From: Paraburkholderia fungorum
GTDB lineage: Bacteria > Pseudomonadota > Gammaproteobacteria > Burkholderiales > Burkholderiaceae
Reading direction: 5' to 3'
NCBI RefSeq assembly: GCF_902833645.1
Contig: NZ_CADFGE010000004.1
Location: 310,001-374,000, forward strand
DNA length: 64,000 nucleotides
How positions within the stretch are numbered: position 1 is the first letter of the stretch; each line of letters opens with the position of its first letter. The notes below the pieces were generated by a model. The model was given only the letters and a program-made list of their open reading frames with translations. It was not told where the DNA came from and searched no databases. Below, in pieces: positions 1 through 9,056 of the stretch. The position numbers were made by a program, and so were the translations under genes.

Positions 1-462
1 ACCATCGAGACGATGGCGGCGATCTGCCTCGAAGCCGAGAAGTCGGAACAGTCGGAGCTGGACAAGGATTTCCTCGACCGCACGTTCACGCGGATCGACC
101 AGTCGATCGCGATGGGCGCGCTGTTCACGGCGTTTCACCTCGGGGCGAAGGCGATTGTCGCGTTGACCGAGTCGGGATCGACCGCGCTGTGGATGTCGCG
201 TCACTGGACGCATGTGCCGATTTTCGCGCTCACGCCGCGTGTCGGCAGCGAGCGGGCAATGGCGATTTATCGCAATGTCACGTCGCTGCATCTGGACACC
301 AGCACCGATCGCGACACGGCCTTGCAGCAGGCGCTGGAAACCGTGGTCAGCAAGGGCTACGCGTCGCGCGGCGATATGGTGGTGCTGACCGTCGGCGAGC
401 CGATGGGTCAGGCAGGCGGCACGAATACGCTGAAGATCGTGCGCGTCGGCGAGCCGTATTGA
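1..462 (+). CDS. pyk: Pyruvate kinase, C-terminal part (5' end outside window)
   Basis: The window opens inside this reading frame, so only the last 153 residues are present. They begin TIETMAAICLEAEKSE and match the C-terminal allosteric/tetramer domain of pyruvate kinase, with the family segment ALTESGSTALWMSR and the end motif VGEPMGQAGGTNTLKIV. Pyruvate kinase converts phosphoenolpyruvate and ADP to pyruvate and ATP in the cytoplasm as the last step of glycolysis. The gene is followed by the aldolase gene on the same strand after 267 bases, a glycolytic grouping I recognise from Burkholderia chromosomes. No frameshift is seen in the visible part. Confidence 0.95.
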   Translation, partial: TIETMAAICLEAEKSEQSELDKDFLDRTFTRIDQSIAMGALFTAFHLGAKAIVALTESGSTALWMSRHWTHVPIFALTPRVGSERAMAIYRNVTSLHLDTSTDRDTALQQALETVVSKGYASRGDMVVLTVGEPMGQAGGTNTLKIVRVGEPY

Positions 463-729
463 TTCGTGGTGTACCGCTCGATCGGCACGGACTGGGTGGG
501 ACTGGAGTAGGAGCTAAAGCGCCAACTCTGGTCAACGAAGTTTTGATGAGCGAAGCAGGTTGTCATGCCCCGCGAGAGGCGGCGCACAGACTCCAATTGC
601 GCATGCGGTAAAGGTCCGCAGGCAGTGCGCTTTAGGGAATGTGTGACGGGTATGCAGCTTGCTTCGCGATAAAATTGCCATACAAGATGCCGACGGCACA
701 GAATTCGTTTCAATCTAAGGAGTTACAGC

Positions 730-1794
730 ATGCCTCTCGTATCAATGCGTCAACTGCTGGACCATGCCGCCGAAAACGGCTATGGCATCCCGGCATTCAA
801 CGTGAACAATCTGGAGCAGGTGCAGGCCATCATGGCCGCGGCCGACAAGGTCAATGCCCCGGTCATCATGCAGGCGTCGGCCGGCGCGCGTAAGTACGCG
901 GGTGAGCCGTTCCTGCGTCACCTGATCGAAGCCGCCGTCGAGTCGTATCCGCATATTCCGGTCGTGATGCACCAGGACCACGGCCAGTCGCCGGCGGTCT
1001 GTATGGCGGCGATCCGCAGCGGGTTCACCAGCGTGATGATGGACGGTTCGCTCGAAGCCGACGGCAAGACGGTCGCCTCGTACGAATACAACGTCGAAGT
1101 CTCGCGCAAAGTGGTTGAAGCGGCGCATTCGATCGGCATCACGGTGGAAGCGGAACTCGGCGTGCTCGGTTCGCTGGAAACCATGAAGGGCGACAAGGAA
1201 GACGGCCACGGCGCGGAAGGCACGATGACCCGCGAACAGCTGCTGACCGACCCGGAGCAGGCTGCCGACTTCGTCAAGCAGACGCAATGCGACGCCCTGG
1301 CGATCGCGATCGGCACGTCGCACGGCGCGTACAAGTTCAGCAAGAAGCCCACGGGCGACATTCTGTCGATCCAGCGCATCAAGGAAATTCATCAGCGCAT
1401 TCCGAACACGCACCTGGTGATGCACGGTTCGTCGTCGGTGCCGCAGGAACTGCTCGCGGAAATCCGCGAATTCGGCGGCGACATGAAGGAAACCTACGGC
1501 GTGCCGGTCGAAGAAATTCAGGAAGGCATCAAGCACGGCGTGCGCAAGGTCAATATCGACACCGACCTGCGTCTGGCGATCACCGGCGCGATCCGCCGCT
1601 ACATGGCGACCAATCCGGGCAAGTTCGATCCGCGCGACTACCTGAAGCCGGCGCGCGAAGCCGCGATGAAGATCTGTCTCGAGCGCTTCACCCAATTTGG
1701 CTGCGAAGGCCAGGCAGGGAAGATCAAGCCGGTTTCGCTTGATAAAATCGCGGAGAAGTACAAATCGGGCGAGCTCGCGCAAGTTGTCCGCTAA
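730..1794 (+). CDS. fbaA: Class II fructose-1,6-bisphosphate aldolase (Calvin-cycle subtype)
   Basis: This 354-residue protein has the usual length of the class II, zinc-dependent aldolase subtype found in beta-proteobacteria. It interconverts fructose 1,6-bisphosphate with dihydroxyacetone phosphate and glyceraldehyde 3-phosphate. Visible motifs are GIPAFNVNNLEQ near the N-terminus, the metal and catalytic motif VVMHQDHGQS (H81, D83, H84), the zinc-ligand region GTSHGAYK and the phosphate-binding MHGSSSVP. The ATG is supported by an AAGGAG ribosome site about 8 bases upstream. It probably has its own promoter in the 267-base gap after pyk and ends at a hairpin terminator. Function is secure; the subtype is inferred from length and sequence style. 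Confidence 0.96.
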   Translation: MPLVSMRQLLDHAAENGYGIPAFNVNNLEQVQAIMAAADKVNAPVIMQASAGARKYAGEPFLRHLIEAAVESYPHIPVVMHQDHGQSPAVCMAAIRSGFTSVMMDGSLEADGKTVASYEYNVEVSRKVVEAAHSIGITVEAELGVLGSLETMKGDKEDGHGAEGTMTREQLLTDPEQAADFVKQTQCDALAIAIGTSHGAYKFSKKPTGDILSIQRIKEIHQRIPNTHLVMHGSSSVPQELLAEIREFGGDMKETYGVPVEEIQEGIKHGVRKVNIDTDLRLAITGAIRRYMATNPGKFDPRDYLKPAREAAMKICLERFTQFGCEGQAGKIKPVSLDKIAEKYKSGELAQVVR

Positions 1795-1843
1795 GCTATA
1801 AACAGGCTCTGCACCTGGCCGATTGGCCAGGTTGTCGTTCGAT

Positions 1844-1880
1844 CGCCGTTCCCGCATCATCCGGGGAACGGCGTTTCCCT
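1844..1880 (+). terminator. Rho-independent terminator after fbaA
   Basis: An 11-base inverted repeat (CGCCGTTCCCG-type arm at 1844-1854 pairing with 1863-1873) is followed by a T-rich stretch (TTTCCCTTTTGTT). A second, shorter hairpin lies just upstream at 1813-1832 (ACCTGGCC, loop GATT, GGCCAGGT). Together they separate fbaA from the purine genes. Confidence 0.75.
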
Positions 1881-1925
1881 TTTGTTCCGGTCCCATTTTT
1901 GCCCCACTTTTAGCGAACCACGACG

Positions 1926-2816
1926 ATGTCTACCCTTTACGAATCCACGCTCCACTCGCTGCCGCTGCTCGGCCGCGGAAAAGTCCGCGACAACTATGCG
2001 GTGGGCAACGACCAGTTGCTGATCGTCACGACCGACCGTCTGTCGGCGTTCGACGTCATCATGGGCGAGCCGATTCCGAACAAGGGCCGCGTGCTCAACG
2101 AAATGGCGAACTTCTGGTTCGAGAAGCTCAAGCACGTGGTGCCGAATCACCTCACGGGCGTGGCGCCCGAATCCGTGGTGGCGGCTGACGAGGTCGAGCA
2201 GGTCAAGGGCCGCGCGGTGGTGGTGAAGCGCCTCGAGCCGATCCTCGTCGAGGCGGTGGTGCGCGGCTATCTTGCCGGCAGCGGCTGGAAAGACTACCAG
2301 GCAACCGGTTCGGTATGCGGTGTTGAACTGCCGCCCGGTCTGCAGAACGCACAAAAGCTGCCTGAGCCGATTTTCACGCCGGCAGCCAAGGCCGAAATGG
2401 GCCATCACGACGAAAACATCACGTACAACGAGATGGAGCGCCGCATCGGCACCGAACTGTCGGCCACGATCCGCGACATCTCGATCAAGCTGTACAAGGA
2501 AGCTGCGGATTATGCCGCCACGCGCGGCATCATCATCGCGGATACGAAGTTCGAATTCGGTCTGGACAACCACGGCCAGCTGTATCTGATGGATGAAGCA
2601 CTGACCGCCGACTCGTCGCGCTTCTGGCCGGCCGACCAGTATCAGGTCGGCACCAACCCGCCGTCGTTCGACAAGCAGTTCGTGCGCGACTGGCTCGAAA
2701 CCCAACCGTGGAAGAAAGAGCCGCCCGCGCCGAAGCTGCCGGACGACGTGGTCACGAAGACGGGCGAGAAATATCAGGAAGCGCTCGAACGCCTGACCGG
2801 ACACAAGCTCGCTTGA
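1926..2816 (+). CDS. purC: Phosphoribosylaminoimidazole-succinocarboxamide synthase (SAICAR synthase)
   Basis: The 296-residue protein matches the longer PurC type of beta-proteobacteria. It joins CAIR with aspartate using ATP to make SAICAR in de novo purine synthesis. Family motifs include LLGRGKVRDNYAVG at the N-terminus, TDRLSAFDVIMGEPIPNKG, the RGYLAGSGWKDYQATG segment and the metal/nucleotide region DTKFEFGLD followed by LMDEALTADSSRFW. It is the first of three purine genes in a row (purC, purE, purK) with short gaps, so an operon is likely. No anomaly is seen. Confidence 0.97.
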   Translation: MSTLYESTLHSLPLLGRGKVRDNYAVGNDQLLIVTTDRLSAFDVIMGEPIPNKGRVLNEMANFWFEKLKHVVPNHLTGVAPESVVAADEVEQVKGRAVVVKRLEPILVEAVVRGYLAGSGWKDYQATGSVCGVELPPGLQNAQKLPEPIFTPAAKAEMGHHDENITYNEMERRIGTELSATIRDISIKLYKEAADYAATRGIIIADTKFEFGLDNHGQLYLMDEALTADSSRFWPADQYQVGTNPPSFDKQFVRDWLETQPWKKEPPAPKLPDDVVTKTGEKYQEALERLTGHKLA

Positions 2817-2867
2817 TTACGCGCACCTGTTCGACCCGCACAGCTTGAGAAACAAGGAAGCCGTAAG

Positions 2868-3386
2868 ATGAGTGAAGTCCAGACTGCCCATATGCATGAC
2901 GCGCCCGTTGTCGGCGTGCTGATGGGTTCCAGTTCCGACTGGGAAGTAATGCAGAACGCCGTCGCGATCCTGCAGGAATTCGGTGTGCCGTACGAAGCCA
3001 AGGTGGTGTCCGCGCACCGCATGCCCGACGAGATGTTTGAGTACGCCGAGCGCGCACGCGAGCGCGGCATTCGCGCGATCATCGCGGGAGCGGGCGGTGC
3101 GGCGCATCTGCCGGGCATGCTGGCCGCCAAGACCACGGTGCCGGTACTCGGCGTGCCGGTGGCGAGCAAGTATCTGAAGGGTGTCGATTCGTTGCACTCC
3201 ATCGTGCAGATGCCCAAGGGCGTGCCGGTCGCCACGTTTGCCATCGGCGAGGCGGGCGCGGCGAACGCGGCGCTGTTCGCGGTGTCGATTCTGAGCGGCA
3301 CGAGCACCGACTATGCGGAGAAGCTGGCGGCGTTCCGCGTGCGCCAGAACGAAGCGGCCCACGCCATGGTGCTGCCGGCGCTGTGA
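2868..3386 (+). CDS. purE: N5-carboxyaminoimidazole ribonucleotide mutase
   Basis: This 172-residue class I PurE converts N5-CAIR to CAIR. The phosphate-binding motif GVLMGSSSDWEVM lies near residue 20, followed by VVSAHRMPDEMFEYA and the glycine-rich IIAGAGGAAHLPGMLAA, all characteristic of the family. It lies 51 bases after purC and 101 bases before purK. Its partner PurK supplies N5-CAIR, so the two enzymes act consecutively. The N-terminal extension before the core (about 12 residues) is mildly longer than in E. coli PurE. Confidence 0.97.
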   Translation: MSEVQTAHMHDAPVVGVLMGSSSDWEVMQNAVAILQEFGVPYEAKVVSAHRMPDEMFEYAERARERGIRAIIAGAGGAAHLPGMLAAKTTVPVLGVPVASKYLKGVDSLHSIVQMPKGVPVATFAIGEAGAANAALFAVSILSGTSTDYAEKLAAFRVRQNEAAHAMVLPAL

Positions 3387-3487
3387 GCGCCAAGGCTGAT
3401 TGCTTTTAGACGTCCCTCTGTCTGACCCTCGGCCGGATGCCGCTATTGCACGTTTTGCAGCGCATCCGGCCGCGACCGACCACTAAG

Positions 3488-4684
3488 ATGAATCCAGACA
3501 ACACACCGGTTTCACCGATTCTGCCCGGCGCATGGCTTGGCATGGTCGGTGGCGGCCAGCTTGGCCGCATGTTCTGCTTTGCCGCTCAGGCGATGGGCTA
3601 TCGCGTCGCCGTGCTCGACCCGGACGAAAGCAGTCCCGCGGGCACCGTGGCCGACCGCCATATCCGCGCGTCTTACGACGACGAAGCGTCGCTCACCGAA
3701 CTCGCGCGGCTGTGCGCGGCGGTGTCGACTGAGTTCGAAAACGTGCCGGCCACGAGTCTCGATTTCCTCGCCAAAACCACGTTTGTGAGCCCCGCCGGCC
3801 GCTGCGTCGCCGTGGCGCAGGACCGGATCGCCGAGAAGCGCTTTATCGCGTCGTCGGGCGTGACGGTGGCGCCGCACGTGGTGATCGAATCGTCGGACGC
3901 GCTCGCCGCGCTTGACGATGCGAAGCTCGAGGCGGTGCTGCCCGGCATTCTCAAGACTGCTCGCATGGGCTACGACGGCAAAGGCCAGATCCGTGTGCGC
4001 AATGCGGAAGAAGTGCGCGAGGCGCATGCGTCGCTCGCGGGCGTGCCGTGCGTGCTGGAAAAACGCTTGCCGTTGAAGTTCGAAGTGTCCGCGCTGATCG
4101 CGCGCGCGGCGAGCGGCGCGTCGGTCGTATATCCGCTGGCGCAGAATACGCATCGTGACGGCGTGCTGTCGCACACCATCGTGCCCGCGCCGGATGCAAA
4201 CCCGACGCTAGTCGAGCAGGCGCAACAGGCTGCGCTGCAAATCGCGGACAAGCTCGGCTATGTCGGCGTGCTGTGCGTCGAGTTCTTCATTCTCGAAGAC
4301 GGATCGCTCGTCGCCAACGAAATGGCGCCGCGTCCGCACAACTCCGGCCACTACACGGTCGATGCGTGCGCGACCAGCCAGTTCGAACAGCAGGTTCGGG
4401 CAATGACCGGTATGCCGCTGGGCGACACGCGCCAGCATTCGCCGGCCGTGATGCTGAACATTCTCGGCGACGTCTGGTTCCCGGACGGCCCGAAGGGCGC
4501 GTCGGTCACGCCGCCGTGGCACGAAGTCGCTGCGATGCCGGCGGCGCGTCTGCATCTGTACGGCAAGGAAGAAGCGCGTTGCGGGCGCAAGATGGGTCAC
4601 GTGAACTTCACGTCCGCGACGCTTGAAGAAGCCCGCACGGCGGCGCGCGATTGCGCGCGGCTCCTGCATATCGTCACGAGCTGA
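3488..4684 (+). CDS. purK: 5-(carboxyamino)imidazole ribonucleotide synthase (ATP-grasp)
   Basis: PurK carboxylates AIR with bicarbonate and ATP to give N5-CAIR, the substrate of the adjacent PurE. The N-terminal nucleotide-binding fold begins with WLGMVGGGQLGRMFCFAAQ; the ATP-grasp core includes LKTARMGYDGKGQ and the metal-binding EMAPRPHNSGHYT. I chose the ATG at 3488 (398 residues) because the sequence before it, back to an alternative ATG at 3437, is not family-like; the ribosome site before 3488 is weak, so the longer form of 415 residues is possible. Sua5 follows after only 10 bases. Confidence 0.95.
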   Translation: MNPDNTPVSPILPGAWLGMVGGGQLGRMFCFAAQAMGYRVAVLDPDESSPAGTVADRHIRASYDDEASLTELARLCAAVSTEFENVPATSLDFLAKTTFVSPAGRCVAVAQDRIAEKRFIASSGVTVAPHVVIESSDALAALDDAKLEAVLPGILKTARMGYDGKGQIRVRNAEEVREAHASLAGVPCVLEKRLPLKFEVSALIARAASGASVVYPLAQNTHRDGVLSHTIVPAPDANPTLVEQAQQAALQIADKLGYVGVLCVEFFILEDGSLVANEMAPRPHNSGHYTVDACATSQFEQQVRAMTGMPLGDTRQHSPAVMLNILGDVWFPDGPKGASVTPPWHEVAAMPAARLHLYGKEEARCGRKMGHVNFTSATLEEARTAARDCARLLHIVTS

Positions 4685-4694
4685 CGCGAACGCC

Positions 4695-5747
4695 ATGCCG
4701 GATCAAAGCAAACCCGTCGAAGCTGGCGCCGCGAGCGTCTTGCCGGTGAGTGCGGCGCAGATCGAGCACGCTGCCGCGCTGCTCGATGCGGGCGGCCTCG
4801 TCGCGTTCCCGACGGAGACGGTCTACGGACTTGGCGGCGACGCCGAGAATCCGGATGCGGTTGCGCGTATTTACGCGGCGAAGGGCAGGCCGGCGAATCA
4901 TCCGGTGATCGTGCATCTGGCGCCGCAGGGCGACCCGAACTATTGGGTCGAGCATTTGCCGGCTGAGGCGCAGCGGTTGATCGACGCGTTCTGGCCGGGG
5001 CCGCTCACGTTGATCCTGAAGCGGGCGGCGCGAATCAACGCGGCGGTGAGTGGCGGGCAGGATTCAGTGGGCTTGCGTTGCCCGTCGCATCCGGTTGCTC
5101 AGGCTCTGCTGGAGGCGTTTAGCGCGTTGCGTGGCGGGCATGGTGGGGTGGCTGCGCCGTCGGCGAATCGTTTTGGTCATGTGAGCCCGACCACGGCGCA
5201 ACATGTGCGCGACGAGTTTGGCGGTGCGATTCACGTGCTGGACGGTGGTGCGTCGGAGGTCGGGATCGAGTCGACGATTCTCGATTTGTCGCGCGGGTTT
5301 CCGGCGCTGTTGCGGCCTGGGCGAGTCACGCCGCAGGAAATCGCCGACGTGCTCGGCGAGGCGCCCCGTTTGCCGGATGGGTCGGATGCGACGGCTCCAC
5401 GTGCATCGGGTACGTTGAAGGCGCACTATGCGCCGCGCACGCCGTTGGCGTTGTTGCCTTTTGATGCCTTGCAGGCTTTGCTCGCGGCGCGTCGGGGCGA
5501 CGAACGCGTGGCTCTTGTGGCGCGGGTTTCTCGCGCGGGCGAGTGGGCTCATGCTGAGGGAGTGCATTTCATTGCTGCGCCTGAGGATCCGCATGTTTAT
5601 GCGCGTGAGTTGTATGGGTTGCTTAGAGCGCTGGATCGCGCGGACGTGACGCGGATTTTGATCGAGAAGTTGCCGGATACGATTGAGTGGATTGCTGTTA
5701 ATGACAGGTTAGGGCGGGCTGCGGCTGCGTTTGAAGCGCAGACTTAG
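4695..5747 (+). CDS. L-threonylcarbamoyladenylate synthase (Sua5/YciO/YrdC family)
   Basis: This predicted 350-residue protein has the two-domain Sua5 layout. A YrdC domain (about residues 15-205) carries the GGLVAFPTETVYGLGG nucleotide-binding motif, KGRPANHPVIVHL and APSANRFGHVSPTTAQHV; a C-terminal Sua5 domain follows the linker SGTLKAHYAPRTPLALL. The enzyme makes threonylcarbamoyl-AMP from threonine, bicarbonate and ATP for the t6A37 modification of ANN-decoding tRNAs. It lies 10 bases after purK and may be cotranscribed with it. The start at 4695 was chosen because it precedes the conserved domain with a normal short leader; upstream ATGs lie inside purK. Confidence 0.93.
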   Translation: MPDQSKPVEAGAASVLPVSAAQIEHAAALLDAGGLVAFPTETVYGLGGDAENPDAVARIYAAKGRPANHPVIVHLAPQGDPNYWVEHLPAEAQRLIDAFWPGPLTLILKRAARINAAVSGGQDSVGLRCPSHPVAQALLEAFSALRGGHGGVAAPSANRFGHVSPTTAQHVRDEFGGAIHVLDGGASEVGIESTILDLSRGFPALLRPGRVTPQEIADVLGEAPRLPDGSDATAPRASGTLKAHYAPRTPLALLPFDALQALLAARRGDERVALVARVSRAGEWAHAEGVHFIAAPEDPHVYARELYGLLRALDRADVTRILIEKLPDTIEWIAVNDRLGRAAAAFEAQT

Positions 5748-5843
5748 AGGAGGGGCCTGCTCGGCGGTTTTGTTGTTAAGCTGGATTTTGGGCGGTGCCT
5801 TGCTGGGTTCGTGGTGTGTTTGGCGTTGCCCTTCTGCCCTTCT

Positions 5844-6016
5844 GGTCTTTTGGCCTTTCCTTGAATTGTTAGTGGTCTATTAGCGTTGCCCCTGTGCGGG
5901 GCGGCACCTACTTTTCTTTGCCTGCCGCAAAGAAAAGTAGGCAAAAGAAAGCGGCTCAAACCGCCAGCTCATAAGCGGGTCCCCCGCACAGCCGCGGTAG
6001 TGGTGCATCTGGAATC
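5844..6016 (+). repeat. Left arm of a 173-bp dispersed inverted repeat
   Basis: Bases 5844-6016 are nearly the reverse complement of 6291-6463. The arm contains its own perfect hairpin (CTACTTTTCTTTGC, loop CTGCC, GCAAAGAAAAGTAG) and the segments GCGTTGCCCCTGTGCGGGGC and GCGGGTCCCCCGCACAG. I recognise this as a family of intergenic repeats scattered through Paraburkholderia genomes. No gene lies in 5748-6585. Confidence 0.85.
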
Positions 6017-6290
6017 CGTGCCCCCGCACACTCCGCGCAGCGGGACCCGTCGGCTTCGCCTCGGCGAGGCGCCCCCGCTCTGGTTGGCCAATCCCATTTC
6101 AAATGAATGTCGGTACGTCGATTTCGCTATCGCGATTGTGCTTCCAGCAGCGATGTAACGACGAGTGGGGGGCGGACCAAACCGCGGAAGCGAAAATCCG
6201 GCGGGCGATTTTATGAACCGGGTATCGGCGCGCGCAGCGCCGCCGGAGGTATGACTGCCTTGTCACTAAGGTGGAGTGTGCGAGGCGACA

Positions 6291-6463
6291 GATTCCAGAT
6301 GCACCACTACCGCGACTGTGCGGGGGACCCGCTTAAGAATTAGCGGTGTGAGCCGCTTTCTTTTGCCTACTTTTCTTTGCGGCAGGCAAAGAAAAGTAGG
6401 TGCCGCCCCGCACAGGGGCAACGCTAATAGACCGATAAGAAAACAAGGAAAGGCCAAAAGACC
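6291..6463 (-). repeat. Right arm of the 173-bp dispersed inverted repeat
   Basis: This arm mirrors 5844-6016 and ends just before the GDSL gene's 3' end. The 274 bases between the arms (6017-6290) show no gene, RNA or clear motif. The pair could fold into a very large cruciform or stem; two oppositely inserted copies of one element is the simplest explanation. Confidence 0.85.
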
Positions 6464-6585
6464 AACAACAAGCCAAAAGACCAGACCACGATCACTGCAA
6501 GAAAAAGCCCAAAGAACCAGACCAGGAAAAGGCCAACGCCGCAGGCAAAAAAAACCAACCCACACCGAGGCCTCGCCTCAAAAAA

Positions 6586-7818
6586 TCACTTCCCTAATCC
6601 CGTCGCAGCAACCTGCTGCTGCACATACTGCGCGAACAGTGCATGCGTATGCGTACTCGGGTGCACCAGATCCGCGAACATGTAAGTCTGATCAGCGCCA
6701 GCGACCGTATAAGTCTGCGGTGAGCAGAACAACGACGAGCCGAACTGAGAGCCGTACTGCGCCGGCGTCAACCCATTCGTTGCGGCCGGATTGGCAGTGG
6801 CATACGCAGTTGCGTTCGCCACCATCGACGTCAGATTACACGCCGTGCCTGTGTTGGACACCGTGAAACCCAGCGCCTGGTAGTTCGGCAACTGCTGATC
6901 CAGCCAGGTGAACGCATCGGCCACAATAACCTTGCCAGTACCCAGCAGGCCGAGGCTGGTCATTTGCTGGACCAGCATGTAGTTATACGCCGCGGTAATC
7001 CCCGTCAACAGCGCAGCCGCACCCGGCGAAGCCGCGTTGGCCTGAATGCCTTGCGGCGTATTGCCGATGTCCGGCACCGTCGACACCACCACGTGAGTCG
7101 CGCCCGAATTGACAATGGTCTGGACCTGCGCGGCAAGCGCGGCAGCGGCCTGCGCGATCTGCGGGTTGGACTGCTGCTGCAGATAACCGACGATGAACCC
7201 GACCTGACCCGCCTGCGTGTTCGGCACGACGCCGTGTGCCAAGGCCGTCTGCAGCGCGGTGCCAAGCGCCGTCAGATTGGCAGCGGTCGAGAACTGGAAA
7301 ATGTCGTTCGCGCCGCCGTTCACCAGCACGAGCTGGTTCGAGTTGAAGCTGGTGTGCGCGCCCAGGTAGTTTGCCACCTGCGTCACCACCGGCACCGTCG
7401 TCGCCGCCATGTTGTTGGGCGCCCAGCCTTCGCCTTGCGGATTGACGACGTCCGAGCCGCCCTGCGCGTAGCCAAACCCGCCCGTCGCGACCAGCGGTTG
7501 ACCGAAGCCGCCGACATACGCAGCAGTCAATGTGCCGCCGTAGTACTCGGCGACTTTCTGCGTCCACACCTCACCCGGGTTGGTCGTGAAGCGGCCGCCG
7601 CCGAAGCTCGCTTGAATCACCGGCGCGTACGTGCCGACGTCCGACAAGCTGTCGCCAAACGACACGACCTGCAATTTCACGCCGCCCGCCGGCGTGCTGC
7701 TCGAATTGTTGTTGTCGCTGCCACCGCCGCAAGCGGCCAGTAGCGCAAACGCAGCACTGGCGATCGCGATCTGTGTGACGCGGACGAAATTGCGTTGCTT
7801 CGATGCTGTTTGTTTCAT
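6586..7818 (-). CDS. SGNH/GDSL-family esterase, predicted lipoprotein
   Basis: This 410-residue secreted esterase/lipase-like protein starts with a lipoprotein signal (lipobox LLAAC, C30) and a Ser/Asn-rich linker. The GDSL block VVSFGDSLSDVG places the nucleophile at S57; the block III motif NGGANDIFQF and the C-terminal DLVHPS (D383, H386) supply the rest of the Ser-Asp-His triad. Such proteins hydrolyse acyl esters at the cell surface or in the periplasm; the substrate cannot be told from the sequence. There is no autotransporter barrel. It stands alone between the repeat arms and the hydroxylase gene, about 90 bases away. Confidence 0.88.
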   Translation of the reverse strand: MKQTASKQRNFVRVTQIAIASAAFALLAACGGGSDNNNSSSTPAGGVKLQVVSFGDSLSDVGTYAPVIQASFGGGRFTTNPGEVWTQKVAEYYGGTLTAAYVGGFGQPLVATGGFGYAQGGSDVVNPQGEGWAPNNMAATTVPVVTQVANYLGAHTSFNSNQLVLVNGGANDIFQFSTAANLTALGTALQTALAHGVVPNTQAGQVGFIVGYLQQQSNPQIAQAAAALAAQVQTIVNSGATHVVVSTVPDIGNTPQGIQANAASPGAAALLTGITAAYNYMLVQQMTSLGLLGTGKVIVADAFTWLDQQLPNYQALGFTVSNTGTACNLTSMVANATAYATANPAATNGLTPAQYGSQFGSSLFCSPQTYTVAGADQTYMFADLVHPSTHTHALFAQYVQQQVAATGLGK

Positions 7819-7910
7819 TGACTACATCTCCTCGTATGTGTGGCCCTGATGCCATGTGTTGCAGGCGGCGCCCGCCGCGTCGGCGGCGTGACGACAGCTT
7901 ACAGAATCTT

Positions 7911-8861
7911 CTACGGCCTGCGCGGGGTTTGAAACGCGGCCGTATGCTTGTCTTCAATATTCGAATTCCCGCCCGACCCCGCGACAAGGGTACTCGCGCC
8001 GGCGGCGCGGCGCGCGTGATAATCCGCGGCCCATGCGGGCGGTGCGAACAGCGCGCGCAACTTGTTGCGCCAGCCTCGTACGCTCACGAAGTCGGCCGCC
8101 ATCGACGCCCATTCGTGAAATGTCGCCTTCAGCGGGTTATACGTGTGAAGCGGCTCGACGATGCCGTACACCGGCGCATCGTGCGGATCTTCCTCGACGT
8201 AGCTGCCGAACAGGCGATCCCAGATCACCAGCACGCCGGCATAGTTGCGATCGATATAGCGGTCGTTGCGCGCGTGATGCACCCGGTGAATCGACGGCGT
8301 ATTGAACACGTATTCGAGCCAGCCGAGTTTGCCGATCGCCTGGGTATGCACAAAGAACTGAAAGCCGAGATTGATCAGCACGATGGCGACGATCTGCTTC
8401 GGCGGAAAGCCCAGCACGGCGAGCGGAATCCAGAAGAGCCACATGCCGGCAACCGGATACATCAGGCTCTGGCGGAACGCGGTCGAGAAATTCATCCGTT
8501 CCGATGAGTGATGCACGACATGCGCGGCCCACAACCAGCGCACGCGGTGGCTGCACCGGTGGAACACGTAGTAGAGCAGATCCTGCGCGACGAACAGCAC
8601 GACAAACGACACCCAGGTCGCCGGCCACGTGGCGACGCGATAGTGATCGTAGAAGAATGCATAAACGGGAATGATCGCGAGCCACGCGAGCTTGTCAGCG
8701 GCTTGCTGCATCAGTGCGAGCGCGGCGTTGCACAACGTGTCGCGCCAGCTATAAAGCTGCGCTCCGGGGCGCGTACGCCGCAGGTGCCACGCCTCCCAGC
8801 CAATGCATGCGAGAAAGACTGGCGCCATGGCGAGCAGCAGCAATTCGGCATCGAATTGCAT
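7911..8861 (-). CDS. Sterol desaturase / fatty acid hydroxylase superfamily membrane protein
   Basis: The protein (316 residues) is an integral membrane di-iron oxygenase of the fatty acid hydroxylase superfamily. The histidine clusters HRCSH, HVVHHS and HRVHHARN, and the family segment YAGVLVIWDRLFGSY, are all present. Several hydrophobic helices occupy the first half. I set the start at 8861 because GGAGGA lies 7 bases before that ATG; an ATG 14 codons upstream is less well supported. Substrate is unknown; in bacteria these proteins act on lipids or carotenoids. It is probably monocistronic. Confidence 0.87.
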   Translation of the reverse strand: MQFDAELLLLAMAPVFLACIGWEAWHLRRTRPGAQLYSWRDTLCNAALALMQQAADKLAWLAIIPVYAFFYDHYRVATWPATWVSFVVLFVAQDLLYYVFHRCSHRVRWLWAAHVVHHSSERMNFSTAFRQSLMYPVAGMWLFWIPLAVLGFPPKQIVAIVLINLGFQFFVHTQAIGKLGWLEYVFNTPSIHRVHHARNDRYIDRNYAGVLVIWDRLFGSYVEEDPHDAPVYGIVEPLHTYNPLKATFHEWASMAADFVSVRGWRNKLRALFAPPAWAADYHARRAAGASTLVAGSGGNSNIEDKHTAAFQTPRRP

Positions 8862-9056
8862 GGTGTCTTCCTCCGTGGTCCCTGGCCGCTGCGTTTGCCG
8901 CAACGGACGTTGTCGTTTTCGTTTGAGCGGGCCACGCCACCGTAACGGCTACGCGGCTCGTGCGCTACGCGTTGCGTTTTACGCGCGCCTCAAACACTGC
9001 CCGACAGCGTACACGCTTGGGCGCGTTGCGGCGCGCGGGTTCTATAGAAGGAATCC

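Noticed and set aside
742..1896. A 384-codon minus-strand frame opposite fbaA
   Set aside because: It is a shadow of the aldolase gene, with composition typical of an antisense GC-rich frame.
6276..6866. A 196-codon plus-strand frame spanning the right repeat arm and the GDSL gene end
   Set aside because: It is read through an intergenic repeat and antisense to a lipoprotein gene, with no ribosome site or domain.
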